24,816 nt of DNA from CBFDBF01 sp050295355 (GCA_050295355.1 JBNKPL010000024.1:1-24816); one strand, 5' to 3'. Counted from the stretch's first letter, positions 13,349-22,567 are shown. Notes: generated by a model from the sequence alone, not told the origin. Translations and numbers: made by a program.

Positions 13349-14554
13349 CTATCTCCCCGCCAGGGCCAGTACGGGATCCAGGGCGGCGGCCCGCCTGGCG
13401 GGCAGCACGCCGAAGATCAGGCCGGTGGCCAGGGAGACCAGGAGTGCGGCTAAAAAGGCCCACAGGGGGATGGTGAGGGGGAAATCCGGGAAGGCCTGCT
13501 CCAGTCCCCACACCCCGGCAAAGGCGACCATGATCCCGATAAGGGCCCCGGACAGGGAGAGCAGGGCCGCCTCCACCAGGAATAGCCGCTGTACCTGGGC
13601 GGCCGGGCTGCCCAGGGCCTTGAGCAGCCCGATCTCGGCGGTGCGTTGGGTCACGGAGACCAGCATCACGTTCATGATCAGGATGCCCGCCACCGCCAGG
13701 CTGATGGCGGCGATGCCGGCCACGGTAAGGGTCAGGGCTTGAAAGATCTGGTCGAAGGTGGAGAGCATGGCGTCCTGGGTGACCACGGTGACATCGTCCT
13801 CGCCGTCGTGGCGTTCGCGGATGGTATTGATGACCGCCTGCTCGGCCCCGGGGATGGACTCCCGGCCCTTGGCCTGCACCAGGATGCGGAACAGGGAGGT
13901 GGTGTCGAACAGGGATTGGGCGGAGGCCACGGGGATGATGGCCAGGTCGCTCAGGTTGGCGCCCATGGATTCCCCTTTCTCTTTCAGGATGCCGATCACC
14001 CGGAAACGGCGGTCGGAGATGCGCACCCACTCGCCCACCGCCCGCTGGTTGCCGAACAGCTCTTTTTTCAGTTTATGGCCCAGCACCACCACCGCCGCCC
14101 CGCGGCTGGGGTCTCCCGGGGGTAGAAACTTACCCAGCCGCATCTCCAGCTGCCGGACCGGCAGGAGTTCCGCGGTGGAGCCGAGGATGTTCACCTCCCG
14201 CTCCAGTTGCCGATAGGAGACGGGGGCGGAGCCGATGGTGACGGGGGCCACCCGCCGTACCGGCCGGTTGCGGGTCAGGGCGATGGCGTCGTCCAGGGTG
14301 AGGTCGCGCGGGGTCTCGCCCATCAGGGGCGGGGCGCCGCCCGTGGTCTCCGAGCGGCCCGGCATGACGATGAGGATATGGGTCCCCAGTTGGGAGAACT
14401 CGTTCAGCACGTAGCGCCTGGCCCCTTCGCCCAGGGCGGTGAGGACCATCACCGAGCCGATGCCGATGGCCATGGCGATCAGCATGAGCAGGGTCCGTTT
14501 CGGGGTGCCCGCCATGGACTGAATGCCAAACCGCAGTGTGTCTTCCGCTCTCAT
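13349..14554 (-). CDS. ABC transporter permease, MacB/FtsX family (first permease)
   Basis: A 401-residue paralogue of the next gene with the same plan: N-terminal helix (about 20-42, TLLMLIAMAIGIGSVMVL), periplasmic MacB core, then FtsX helices with ISLAVAGILIMNVMLVSVTQRTAEIGLLKALG and a C-terminal PARRAAALDPVLALAGR. Canonical MacB is one polypeptide with a fused ATPase used as a homodimer. Here the ATPase is separate and two different permeases are encoded, as in LolCDE-like systems, so a heterodimer is likely. It starts 12 bases after the ATPase stop. Confidence 0.92.
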   Translation of the reverse strand: MRAEDTLRFGIQSMAGTPKRTLLMLIAMAIGIGSVMVLTALGEGARRYVLNEFSQLGTHILIVMPGRSETTGGAPPLMGETPRDLTLDDAIALTRNRPVRRVAPVTIGSAPVSYRQLEREVNILGSTAELLPVRQLEMRLGKFLPPGDPSRGAAVVVLGHKLKKELFGNQRAVGEWVRISDRRFRVIGILKEKGESMGANLSDLAIIPVASAQSLFDTTSLFRILVQAKGRESIPGAEQAVINTIRERHDGEDDVTVVTQDAMLSTFDQIFQALTLTVAGIAAISLAVAGILIMNVMLVSVTQRTAEIGLLKALGSPAAQVQRLFLVEAALLSLSGALIGIMVAFAGVWGLEQAFPDFPLTIPLWAFLAALLVSLATGLIFGVLPARRAAALDPVLALAGR

Positions 14555-14566
14555 GGCAGCGCTGGG

Positions 14567-15241
14567 CTATGCGGACGCCTCATTGGTGATAACCCCATCC
14601 TCCATATGAATCCGATGGCTGGCGCGCTCGCCGATGGCCGGGTCGTGGGTCACCACCACCAGGATGATCCCCTTCAGGTTCAGGGCCTCCAGGGTATGGA
14701 TGACGTCTTCGCCCGAGTGTTTGTCCAGGTTGCCCGTGGGTTCGTCCGCCAGCAGCAGGGTGGGCTGCATGATGGTGGCGCGGGCGATGGCCACCCGCTG
14801 GCGCTGCCCGCCCGAGAGCTGGTCCGGTCGGTGGTGCGCCCGATCCAGCAGCCCCAGGGGCTCCAGCGCCGCATGCACCCGGCTGTGCCGTTCCGCGGGG
14901 TCTACGCCCGCCAGGGTCAGCGGCAACTCCACGTTTTCGGCCGCCGTGAGGCGGGGCACCAGGTGAAAGGACTGAAAGACGAAACCGATCTTCTGCCGCC
15001 GCATCTTGGCCCGTTGCTCCTCCTTCAGAGAGACCGTATTGACCTCATCCAGCCAGAACTCGCCGCTGTTGGGACGGTCCAGCAGGCCCAGGATGTTGAG
15101 CAGGGTGGATTTGCCGGAGCCGGACGGCCCCATGATGGCGTAGTAGTCGCCGGGGTTCAGCTCCAGGTTCACGTCGCGCAGGGCGTGGACGGTCTCTTCG
15201 CCCACCTGGAAATCGCGGCAGATCCCCTGCAGGCGGATCAC
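14567..15241 (-). CDS. ABC transporter ATP-binding protein, MacB/LolD type
   Basis: A 224-residue ATPase. Walker A is GPSGSGKST (38-46), the Q-loop glutamine is Gln90, the signature LSGGQ is at 142-146, Walker B LLLADE at 162-167 with a following PTGNLD, and the H-loop histidine is His199 (VTHD). All catalytic elements are present. The start is GTG 15241, and its GTGA overlaps the adaptor stop by four bases, indicating translational coupling. It energises the two FtsX-type permeases encoded downstream at the inner membrane. Confidence 0.96.
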   Translation of the reverse strand: MIRLQGICRDFQVGEETVHALRDVNLELNPGDYYAIMGPSGSGKSTLLNILGLLDRPNSGEFWLDEVNTVSLKEEQRAKMRRQKIGFVFQSFHLVPRLTAAENVELPLTLAGVDPAERHSRVHAALEPLGLLDRAHHRPDQLSGGQRQRVAIARATIMQPTLLLADEPTGNLDKHSGEDVIHTLEALNLKGIILVVVTHDPAIGERASHRIHMEDGVITNEASA

Positions 15242-16398
15242 GGCTGTTTCTCTTCCGCTTCCTGTTGCGCCAGGGCGCCGTCCTCGACGCCGTCCCGGTC
15301 CACGGAGGTGACCGCCAGATCGCCCGCCTTCAGGCCCGAGGCGACCTCGGTCCAGTCCCAGTTGGACATGCCAGTCTCGATGGTGCGCTCTTCCAGCACC
15401 CCTTCATCGGGCAGCAGCAGATAGACCCGGTTGCCTTCAATCACCGCCTCGGTGGGGATGCGTACGGTATCGCGGCGCTCATCCAGGATGATCTCCACGT
15501 CCGCCGAGTAGCCGGCCAGCAGTTGTTCCAGGTCACCCTTGTTGCTGAACTCCACCTCCACCTCCACGGTGCGGGCCTGTTTCTCCAGATCCAGTACATA
15601 GGCGGCGATGCGGCGCACCTTACCCTCGAAGCGGCGCTCCTTGAAGGCGTCCAGGCTGACCCGCGCGGGCTTGCCCACCTCAATGGCGGGTGCATCCACC
15701 TCGTCGATGGGGGCGGCCACGTAAAAGCAGGAGGTGTCGATCAGGTCCACCGCGGGCGGGGTGGCGATGCCGGGGGGGGAGGGGGTGACGTACTCGTTCA
15801 ACTCGCCGTTGATCTCGGCCACGATGCCGTCGAAGGGGGCGATGAGCTGGGTGCGCTCCAGTTGGGAGCGGAATACGTCCACCCGGGAGGCGGAGACCAT
15901 GGCCATGGCCTGTGCCGATTCGCAGTCCGCCTGGCTGGCCTTGGCCTCGGTCACCGCTTTGTCCACGGCCTCTTCCGAAACGACCTTTTTACCCAGCAAG
16001 CGGCTGAGACGATTCGCCTCCCGTTGCGCCACCTCCGCCTGCAGACAGGCGGCGCGGGCGTTGGCGGCCGATGCAGTGGCCTCGCTTTCGTTGAGGGCGA
16101 TCTCGGCCCGAAGATCCTTGTTCCAGAGCTCAAGCAGCAGGGCCCCCGTCTTTACCCGGTCACCCTCATGGATATCAAGGGTGGCTATCTGCCCGCCGAT
16201 GCCGGGCGAGAGCTTGGCGCGGCGGCACGCCTTGACGGTCCCTGCGCGGGTGTTGGCCACCGTCTGCTCCACGATGCCGGTTTCCACCGCTTCTACCACC
16301 ACGGATATCGGCTTGGGCCGGCCCGAATACCAGATAAAAACGGCTGCCAGGGCGATAACAAGCAGGGTGATCCACAAACCGGTTCGCTGACGCGCCAT
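15238..16398 (-). CDS. MacA/HlyD-type periplasmic adaptor
   Basis: A 386-residue membrane-fusion protein. A single N-terminal anchor helix (about 7-24) is followed by a barrel-sandwich lipoyl-like half (GIGGQIATLDIHEGDRVKTGALLLEL), an alpha-helical hairpin (about 95-185, rich in Ala, Glu and Gln) and the second half SQLERTQLIAPFDGIVAEI. The beta-barrel and membrane-proximal domains follow (about 215-370). It links an inner-membrane exporter to the outer membrane or periplasmic side. AAGGAGG sits five bases before the ATG and this is the first gene of the four-gene operon. No TolC-like gene is seen here. Confidence 0.94.
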   Translation of the reverse strand: MARQRTGLWITLLVIALAAVFIWYSGRPKPISVVVEAVETGIVEQTVANTRAGTVKACRRAKLSPGIGGQIATLDIHEGDRVKTGALLLELWNKDLRAEIALNESEATASAANARAACLQAEVAQREANRLSRLLGKKVVSEEAVDKAVTEAKASQADCESAQAMAMVSASRVDVFRSQLERTQLIAPFDGIVAEINGELNEYVTPSPPGIATPPAVDLIDTSCFYVAAPIDEVDAPAIEVGKPARVSLDAFKERRFEGKVRRIAAYVLDLEKQARTVEVEVEFSNKGDLEQLLAGYSADVEIILDERRDTVRIPTEAVIEGNRVYLLLPDEGVLEERTIETGMSNWDWTEVASGLKAGDLAVTSVDRDGVEDGALAQQEAEEKQP

Positions 16399-16590
16399 TG
16401 TGCCTCCTTTTTTGGCTGCCTAAATACGATTCTAACGTCTTTCAGTCACATTGCTAATATGAACCCAATGAGTAAGTGGCGCACTGGTGCGAACAGGCTG
16501 AGGTCCGCGCCGCTTTCCATGTGTTACATTCAGAACGAATCGGGTTGCTTTTGCCGTGAAAACAGTCGCGGCAAGGATTTTGGGGACGGA
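16399..16590. other. divergent intergenic region between export operon and glycosyltransferase
   Basis: This 192-base region must carry both divergent promoters. A small perfect dyad CGCAC-TG-GTGCG lies at 16480-16491. I see no convincing promoter hexamers or named operator. Confidence 0.4.
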
Positions 16591-17766
16591 ATGGCTCAGA
16601 ACCAAATTCTGTTTATTCATCAGTCGGCCGAAATGTATGGCTCGGATCGGGTGTTGCTGGACCTGATCGTGGGCCTGGATCGGCGGCGTTATCATGCCGT
16701 GGTCCTGCTGCCGGAAGAGGGACTACTGGCCGATGAACTGCGGGCCGCGGGAGCGCAAGTGCATATCGGCCCCGTATGCAAGATCAGCCGCGCCACCCTT
16801 TCCCCCCTGGGGATGCTGCGTTTTCTCAGCGATATAGTCGGATCGTACCGCTGCATTGCCGGGATTGCTGGGGAAACGAGGCCTTGGCTGGTTCATTCCA
16901 ATACCCTGGCGGTGTTTGGCGGAGCGGTTTGGGCCAGGCTGAATCGGGTGCCTCACCTGTGGCATGTGCATGAGATTATCCTGTCCCCGATTGTGGCGAA
17001 AAAGATGTTGCCGTTTCTGTTGCGGCTGTTGGCGGACCGGGTGGTATGCAACTCCAGGGCGACCGCGGCATGGGTGATTGGTGAACAGCCGAAGCTTAAA
17101 GCGATCACGTCGATCATATGGAATGGATTGAGTGACTCGTTTGCCGCTTCGGCCAAGGCTGGAGATCTGCGCAGTGAACTGGATATTCCCCGGCATCATG
17201 TGCTCATCGGACTTGTCGGCAGGATAAACCGATGGAAAGGGCATACCCTGCTTTTGCGGGCGGCGGAAAAGCTGGCGGCCAGAGGGGTCAGCAATTTTAC
17301 CGTTTTGTTTGTGGGCGGCGTTGCGTCCGGCTATGACTATGTTAAGGAGCAACTGCAGCGAGAGATTGCAAACTCATCGGCCAAGGCGCACATCAGAGTG
17401 CTCGATTTTCATTCCAATATCTCCGCAATCTGGGCCGAGGTGGATATCGGCGCCGTTCCCTCCACCGAGCCGGAACCCTTCGGGGTGGTGGCGCTGGAGG
17501 CGATGGCCTTGGGGAAACCCGTTGTGGCGGCGGCTCACGGCGGGCTGGTGGATATCGTGGTGCCGGGCGAAACCGGCATCCTGTTCGTGCCGCGGGATGA
17601 GGATTCGCTGGCGGATGCGCTGCAGGAATTGGTGAGTGATGGTGAGAAGCGCCGGCGGATGGGGGAGGCCGGCCGGATTCGGCAGAAGGAGCTCTTCTCC
17701 TTCACTGCCTATGTAAAGGCCTTCCACCAGATTTACGAAGAGGTTGAGGCAGGGCGGGACGGCTGA
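16591..17766 (+). CDS. GT4-family glycosyltransferase (GT-B fold)
   Basis: A 391-residue cytoplasmic or membrane-associated enzyme. The N-terminal acceptor domain starts with ILFIHQSAEMYGSDRVLLDL and includes LWHVHEII (about 123-130). The C-terminal donor domain has the phosphate-binding Arg211/Lys216 (GRINRWKG) and the EX7E motif Glu295/Glu303 (EPEPFGVVALEAMALG), as in retaining GT4 enzymes. It probably adds a sugar to a surface polysaccharide intermediate; donor and acceptor are unknown. ATG 16591 is chosen because GGGGACGGA precedes it and the family start matches; the frame is open for far longer upstream, but that part is antisense to the adaptor gene. Confidence 0.92.
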   Translation: MAQNQILFIHQSAEMYGSDRVLLDLIVGLDRRRYHAVVLLPEEGLLADELRAAGAQVHIGPVCKISRATLSPLGMLRFLSDIVGSYRCIAGIAGETRPWLVHSNTLAVFGGAVWARLNRVPHLWHVHEIILSPIVAKKMLPFLLRLLADRVVCNSRATAAWVIGEQPKLKAITSIIWNGLSDSFAASAKAGDLRSELDIPRHHVLIGLVGRINRWKGHTLLLRAAEKLAARGVSNFTVLFVGGVASGYDYVKEQLQREIANSSAKAHIRVLDFHSNISAIWAEVDIGAVPSTEPEPFGVVALEAMALGKPVVAAAHGGLVDIVVPGETGILFVPRDEDSLADALQELVSDGEKRRRMGEAGRIRQKELFSFTAYVKAFHQIYEEVEAGRDG

Positions 17767-17915
17767 TATACAGGTTTCCGCGGGGAATGGCTTTAGGCTA
17801 TACGTGAAATTCAATCCCGGGAAGGGTGCCATGACTCGGCCGATATGGTCATTCGGCATGCGGATCATGGGAGAATGCCAAGAATAAATTCGATTAAGAA
17901 AAGGTGTTGCCGGAA

Positions 17916-19031
17916 ATGAGAGTGTTTGTCGATGCGCATGTGTTCGATGGGGAGTTTCAGGGGACCCGCACCTATATCAAGTGGCTCTATCGGGAGCTGG
18001 CCGCTCTGGATGGCGATATCCAGATCTATATGGCCGCCTGCGACCCCGGGATCTTGGAGCAGGAGTTTTCGGGTATTCCCAATATCCATTACCTGAAATA
18101 TAAGGCGGCCAACAAATATTCCCGCCTGGCCTTCGATATCCCTTCGCTGTTGCGCAAGCACGCCATTGATGTGTCGCACTTCCAATACGTTTGTCCGCCC
18201 GTGAAACGGGGACGTTACATCGTGACTATTCATGATCTGCTGTTTAATGACTTTCCCTGGGAGTTTCCCCTCTCGTTCCGGTTGTCGAAAAACTTCCTGT
18301 TCTATGTCTCTTCCAAGTTGACCGATGCGCTGACCACGGTTTCCGCCTACTCCAAGGAGCGGATCAGCGAGCTGTACGGCTATCCCGCCGATGAGATTCA
18401 TGTAATTCCCAATGCGGTGTCGGAGGAGTATTTCCAGGTCTATGACAAGGGGGAGGTCAGGAGGGCGATCCAGGAGCGGTATGGTATTCCCGGCAAGATC
18501 ATTCTTTACGTCGGCCGGGTGGAGCCGAGGAAGAACCATGACCAGTTGCTGCAGGCGTTTCTGGAACTGGAACTCTACAAGCAGGACTACTCCCTGGTGT
18601 TTCTCGGCAAGGAGTCCATCAGGAACGCCCGCTTCGACGGGTTGAAGGCGGGAATGAATCCGGCCGCCAGGGAGCGTTTCTTCCAATTCGATTTTGTCGG
18701 CAATGATGATCTGATCGCCTTTTACCGCGCCGCGGATCTGTTCGTCTTTCCCTCCAAGGGCGAGGGGTTCGGCATACCGCCTCTTGAGGCCTGCGCCGCT
18801 CGGGTGCCCGTGCTCTGTTCCAATGTGACCGCCATGTCGGATTATGATTTCTTTGGCGATAATCTCTACGACCCCCATAATCTGAACGAGATGAAAGATA
18901 AAATGATGAGGTTGTTGAGTGAGGCGGCGGATGAAAATAGACAGACCGAACTGGCCGCTGCGGTTCGGAATCGATACTCCTGGCGGCACTCGGCCGAACG
19001 GTTCCATAAGCTGCTCCTCAACCAGGAGTAA
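17916..19031 (+). CDS. GT4/GT1-family glycosyltransferase
   Basis: A 371-residue GT-B enzyme. The N-terminal domain MRVFVDAHVFDGEFQGTRTY resembles mannosyltransferase-type family members, followed by TIHDLLF and TVSAYSKERI. The donor site has Arg201/Lys206 (GRVEPRKNH) and the EX7E pair Glu283/Glu291 (KGEGFGIPPLEA). ATG 17916 fits the family start; a GTG four codons upstream has no ribosome site. With ManB and ManC downstream, a mannosyl donor is attractive but unproven. The 149 bases before it contain nothing recognised. Confidence 0.92.
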   Translation: MRVFVDAHVFDGEFQGTRTYIKWLYRELAALDGDIQIYMAACDPGILEQEFSGIPNIHYLKYKAANKYSRLAFDIPSLLRKHAIDVSHFQYVCPPVKRGRYIVTIHDLLFNDFPWEFPLSFRLSKNFLFYVSSKLTDALTTVSAYSKERISELYGYPADEIHVIPNAVSEEYFQVYDKGEVRRAIQERYGIPGKIILYVGRVEPRKNHDQLLQAFLELELYKQDYSLVFLGKESIRNARFDGLKAGMNPAARERFFQFDFVGNDDLIAFYRAADLFVFPSKGEGFGIPPLEACAARVPVLCSNVTAMSDYDFFGDNLYDPHNLNEMKDKMMRLLSEAADENRQTELAAAVRNRYSWRHSAERFHKLLLNQE

Positions 19032-19049
19032 TCCAGCCGGGGATACACC

Positions 19050-19430
19050 ATGGTGCAAAGAGAAAAAGGCAGGGATACGGATAAACTGGATCGTGTGGTG
19101 GCGGAAGCGAGGCGCAACCGGGAACAGCGGGAGCAGGGTTATCGCGAACGGGCGCTGAAGCTCTATCCCTGGGTATGCGGCCGCTGCGGGCGGGAGTTCA
19201 ACCACCAGAACCTGCGCGAACTGACGGTTCACCACCGGGACCACGATCACGACAACAATCCGGACGATGGCAGCAACTGGGAGCTATTGTGCCTCTACTG
19301 TCACGACAACGAACACTCGCGGTATGAAGAGATGCTGCGCGGCGGCGTGGCCGGGGAGGAGGACAAGGCCGCCACCGCCACTTCCCAGCCATTTGCAAAC
19401 CTGAAAGAATTGCTGAAGGGAAAAGATTAA
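19050..19430 (+). CDS. HNH endonuclease-family protein, YajD-like
   Basis: A 126-residue small protein. An Arg/Glu-rich basic N terminus (1-38) precedes a zinc-bound HNH fold: CGRC (43-46), HHRDHDHDNNP (61-71), Asn76 in GSNWELL and CLYC (81-84) with HDNEH. Both CxxC zinc pairs and the His/Asn/His catalytic set are present. This matches YajD-type stand-alone HNH proteins, whose cellular role is not well established. It starts 18 bases after the glycosyltransferase stop and lies inside a polysaccharide block, an odd place for a nuclease; shared transcription may be incidental. Confidence 0.9.
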   Translation: MVQREKGRDTDKLDRVVAEARRNREQREQGYRERALKLYPWVCGRCGREFNHQNLRELTVHHRDHDHDNNPDDGSNWELLCLYCHDNEHSRYEEMLRGGVAGEEDKAATATSQPFANLKELLKGKD

Positions 19431-19504
19431 ATGTCCTGTTGGCGGCTAATCCGCTCTCCTTTGTTTGTTAAAGTAAAAACCAAGTACAACAAATAACCAG
19501 ACCC

Positions 19505-21007
19505 ATGAACCCAAGAGAGACGGAAGTCATCGCGGAATTGATGCTGCAAAGCGGAGTGCAGTTCGGCACCAGCGGCGCGAGGGGACTGGTCGGCGCCATG
19601 ACGGACCGTGTCTGCTACGCCTACACCCGGGCGTTTCTGCAATATCTGGAAGCATCCGGGCAGATCGGCGTCCGGCGGCAGGTGGCCGTGGCCGGTGACC
19701 TGCGCTCCAGTACGCCGAGGATTCTCGCGGCGGTGGGGGCGGCCCTGGAGGATGCCGGGTATGAGACGGTGAACTGCGGCTTTATCCCCTCTCCCGCGGT
19801 GGCGCTGTACGGCATCCGGCACGAAATCCCCGCCATCATGGTGACCGGCAGCCACATTCCCGATGACCGCAACGGTATCAAGTTCAATACGCCCCGGGGC
19901 GAGATCACGAAACAGGACGAGGCGGGCTTACGCGCCCAAGAGGTCGCCGTGCCCGCTGCACGGTTTGACCACACGGGCCGGTTGGTGGAAGCGTATTCTC
20001 TGCCGCCGGAGTCCGCTGCCGCCTATCATGCCTATATCCATCGCTATCTCGACCTCTTTCCGGCCGCTTGCCTGAAGGGGTGCCGGATCGGGCTGTATGA
20101 ACACTCCAGCGTGGCGCGGCAGGTGTTGGGTGCGGTTTTGGAGGGACTTGGGGCGGAGGTACTGCGGCGGGGGCGCTCCGAAACCTTTGTTCCCGTGGAT
20201 ACCGAGGCGATCCGGCCCGAAGACGCCGCGCTGGCCCAAGAGTGGGCCGCCGCCGAACAACTGGACAGTATTGTTTCCACGGACGGGGACGGCGACCGCC
20301 CCCTGATCAGCGATGAGCACGGCGTCTGGCTGCGCGGTGACGTGGCCGGGATCTACTGCGCCCGCTATCTGGGCGCCCGTCATGTGGTGACGCCGGTCAG
20401 TTGCAACAGTGCGGTGGAACTCTCCGCCTGGTTCGAATCGGTAGCGCGTACCCGTATCGGCTCCCCCTATGTGATCGCCGGGATGGAAGCGATGATCCGT
20501 CAGGGTGGCGAAGGGGTGGTCGGGTACGAGGCCAACGGCGGATTTCTGACGGCGGACCGCCTGGAGCTGGAGGGTGGAAGCCTGGAGCCCTTGCCGACCC
20601 GGGATGCGGTGATCGTGATCCTCGGCGTCCTGCTGCTGGCGAGGCGATGGGGGCTTTCGGTTTCCGGCCTCGCTTCGCGGCTGCCGGCCCGCTATACCCA
20701 CAGCGACCGGTTGCAGGCGTTTCCGCTGGAATTGAGCCGCTCCCTGCTGGAGACGCTGGCACCGTCTGGGCAGGGGGCAAAGTATGCTAGCATCGAGCGG
20801 TTTTTTGATGGCATCTTCGGACCGGTCACCGCGGTGGACCGGACCGATGGAGTGAGAATTCTGTTTTCGAGCGGTGAGATCGCCCATCTGCGCCCCTCCG
20901 GCAATGCGCCGGAACTGCGCTGTTACAATGAGGCCGATTCACGGGAGCGTGTGGTGGAAATGAACCGGATCTGTATGGGGTTGCTGGAAAAATGGAGGGG
21001 GCAATGA
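19505..21007 (+). CDS. manB: phosphomannomutase/phosphoglucomutase-family enzyme
   Basis: A 500-residue alpha-D-phosphohexomutase. The N-terminal FGTSGARG (20-27), the phosphoserine loop TGSHIPDDRNG with Ser116, the metal site TDGDGDRP (Asp260, 262, 264), the sugar-specificity loop GYEANGG (340-346) and the phosphate loop RPSGNAPE (463-470) appear in the family order. The loop is TGSHIP where most members have TASHNP, so it is a diverged subgroup. It would convert mannose-6-phosphate to mannose-1-phosphate, feeding the next gene, with which it overlaps by four bases; glucosamine or glucose phosphates are alternatives. Confidence 0.88.
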   Translation: MNPRETEVIAELMLQSGVQFGTSGARGLVGAMTDRVCYAYTRAFLQYLEASGQIGVRRQVAVAGDLRSSTPRILAAVGAALEDAGYETVNCGFIPSPAVALYGIRHEIPAIMVTGSHIPDDRNGIKFNTPRGEITKQDEAGLRAQEVAVPAARFDHTGRLVEAYSLPPESAAAYHAYIHRYLDLFPAACLKGCRIGLYEHSSVARQVLGAVLEGLGAEVLRRGRSETFVPVDTEAIRPEDAALAQEWAAAEQLDSIVSTDGDGDRPLISDEHGVWLRGDVAGIYCARYLGARHVVTPVSCNSAVELSAWFESVARTRIGSPYVIAGMEAMIRQGGEGVVGYEANGGFLTADRLELEGGSLEPLPTRDAVIVILGVLLLARRWGLSVSGLASRLPARYTHSDRLQAFPLELSRSLLETLAPSGQGAKYASIERFFDGIFGPVTAVDRTDGVRILFSSGEIAHLRPSGNAPELRCYNEADSRERVVEMNRICMGLLEKWRGQ

Positions 21008-22413
21008 TTGTCCCCGTTATCTTGTCGGGAGGGGTGGGGACCCGGCTCTGGCCCCTTTCCCGCGCCGCCTATCCGAAGCAGTTTGTCCCCCTGCTGGATG
21101 ACAGCTCCCTTTTTCAGGCGACCCTCAAGCGCATAGCCGGCCTGGATGGCTGCGGTAACCCCCTGGTGGTTTGCAATGAAGAGCACCGCTTTCTGGTGGC
21201 GGAACAGCTGCGGCTGCAGGGTGTGGAGTCGAACGGCATCCTGCTTGAACCAGTGGGAAAAAATACCGCGCCCGCGGTGGCCTGCGCCGCATTGCATGCC
21301 CGGCAGAGCGATGAAGACGCGCTGCTGCTGGTGATGCCGTCCGATCATGTGATCGGGAATCTGGAGGCGTTTCAGCAATGCATACGCATCGGCGCCAGGG
21401 AGGCCGCGGCGGGCGCGCTGGTTACTTTCGGGGTGGTGGCGGAACAGCCGGAGACCGGCTACGGCTATATCCGAAGGGCGGACGAGGGCCGGGATGGAGA
21501 GGCCTACCCGGTCGCGGAATTTGTGGAAAAGCCCGACCTGGAAACCGCGAAGCGGTATGTGGAGTCCGGACGCTATTACTGGAATAGCGGAATGTTCATG
21601 TTCCGAGCGGAAAGCTATCTGCAGGAACTGGAACAGTGGCATCCCCGGATTCTGGAACAGAGCGCGGGCGCCTATGCGGCGGGAGTGCGGGATCTCGATT
21701 TCCTTCGCCTCGGAGCGGAGGCGTTCAGCAACTGCCCGGGGGAATCTATCGATTACGCGGTAATGGAGAAGACCGAAAAGGCGGTGGTGGTGCCCATGGA
21801 TGCCCGCTGGAGCGACGTGGGTTCCTGGTCTTCCCTGGCGGACGTTACCGGACCCGACCAGGACGGCAATGTACTACTTGGCGATGTGGTGGCCGATAGT
21901 GTCACGAACTGCTATCTGCGCGGCGAGAATCGTTTGATCGCCGGGGTGGGCATCAATAATCTGGTGGTGGTGGAGAGCGCCGATGCGGTGTTGGTGGCCG
22001 ACAAATCCAAGGCGCAGGACATCAAGAAAATCGTGGATATTCTCAAGGCCTCCGGGCGCAATGAGCATCTTCACCATGTCCGGGTCTACCGGCCGTGGGG
22101 CAATTATGAGTCCCTGGATAGCAGCGAGCGCTTTCAGGTCAAGCGGATCGTAGTGAAGCCGGGGGGCAGTCTCTCGTTACAGCTGCACCAGCATCGCGCC
22201 GAACACTGGGTGGTGGTGAAAGGCACGGCCACCATCGTTCGGGGTGAGGAGGAGCTGGTTCTGCATGAGGACCAGTCGGTCTATATCCCCATGGGAACCA
22301 AACACCGCCTGTTCAACTCCGGACTGATCCCGCTGGAGATCATTGAGGTGCAGACCGGAAGCTATCTGGGCGAGGACGATATTGTGCGTTTTGAGGATAT
22401 CTACGGCCGCTAG
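21004..22413 (+). CDS. manC: mannose-1-phosphate guanylyltransferase / mannose-6-phosphate isomerase
   Basis: A 469-residue bifunctional type II enzyme. The guanylyltransferase domain (about 1-285) has GGVGTRLWPLSR, PKQF, the EKP lysine motif (FVEKPD) and NSGMF. The C-terminal cupin isomerase domain (about 350-465) has RPWGNYESLD, the metal-ligand LQLHQHRAEHWVVVKGTA and the STYIP-like QSVYIPMGTKHRL. It makes GDP-mannose. The start is ATG 21004, placed by GGAGGGG six bases upstream; an in-frame ATG 12 bases earlier is less suitable. The ATGA overlap with the mutase indicates translational coupling. Confidence 0.95.
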   Translation: MIVPVILSGGVGTRLWPLSRAAYPKQFVPLLDDSSLFQATLKRIAGLDGCGNPLVVCNEEHRFLVAEQLRLQGVESNGILLEPVGKNTAPAVACAALHARQSDEDALLLVMPSDHVIGNLEAFQQCIRIGAREAAAGALVTFGVVAEQPETGYGYIRRADEGRDGEAYPVAEFVEKPDLETAKRYVESGRYYWNSGMFMFRAESYLQELEQWHPRILEQSAGAYAAGVRDLDFLRLGAEAFSNCPGESIDYAVMEKTEKAVVVPMDARWSDVGSWSSLADVTGPDQDGNVLLGDVVADSVTNCYLRGENRLIAGVGINNLVVVESADAVLVADKSKAQDIKKIVDILKASGRNEHLHHVRVYRPWGNYESLDSSERFQVKRIVVKPGGSLSLQLHQHRAEHWVVVKGTATIVRGEEELVLHEDQSVYIPMGTKHRLFNSGLIPLEIIEVQTGSYLGEDDIVRFEDIYGR

Positions 22414-22449
22414 GGCCGCCAGCCGATTGGGTGCGCGGGAATCCGCCGG

Positions 22450-22479
22450 TTGCAATGTCCGTATGGAAACCGGTATGAT
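22450..22479 (+). promoter_or_regulatory. sigma-70 promoter of tRNA-Val
   Basis: TTGCAA (22450-22455), an 18-base spacer and TATGAT (22474-22479) precede the tRNA by 11 bases. Confidence 0.65.
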
Positions 22480-22490
22480 TCGCGCTCTTC

Positions 22491-22567
<77 letters not shown>

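Noticed and set aside
12147..14030. A single 627-codon open frame covering the second permease and most of the first.
   Set aside because: The upstream 228 codons are Arg/Pro/Gly/His-rich shadow translation of the first permease gene. The real permease starts at 13346 with a good ribosome site.
15265..17766. An 833-codon open frame that would fuse an unknown N-terminal region to the glycosyltransferase.
   Set aside because: The upstream part is antisense to the adaptor gene with unnatural composition. Family homology begins at ATG 16591.
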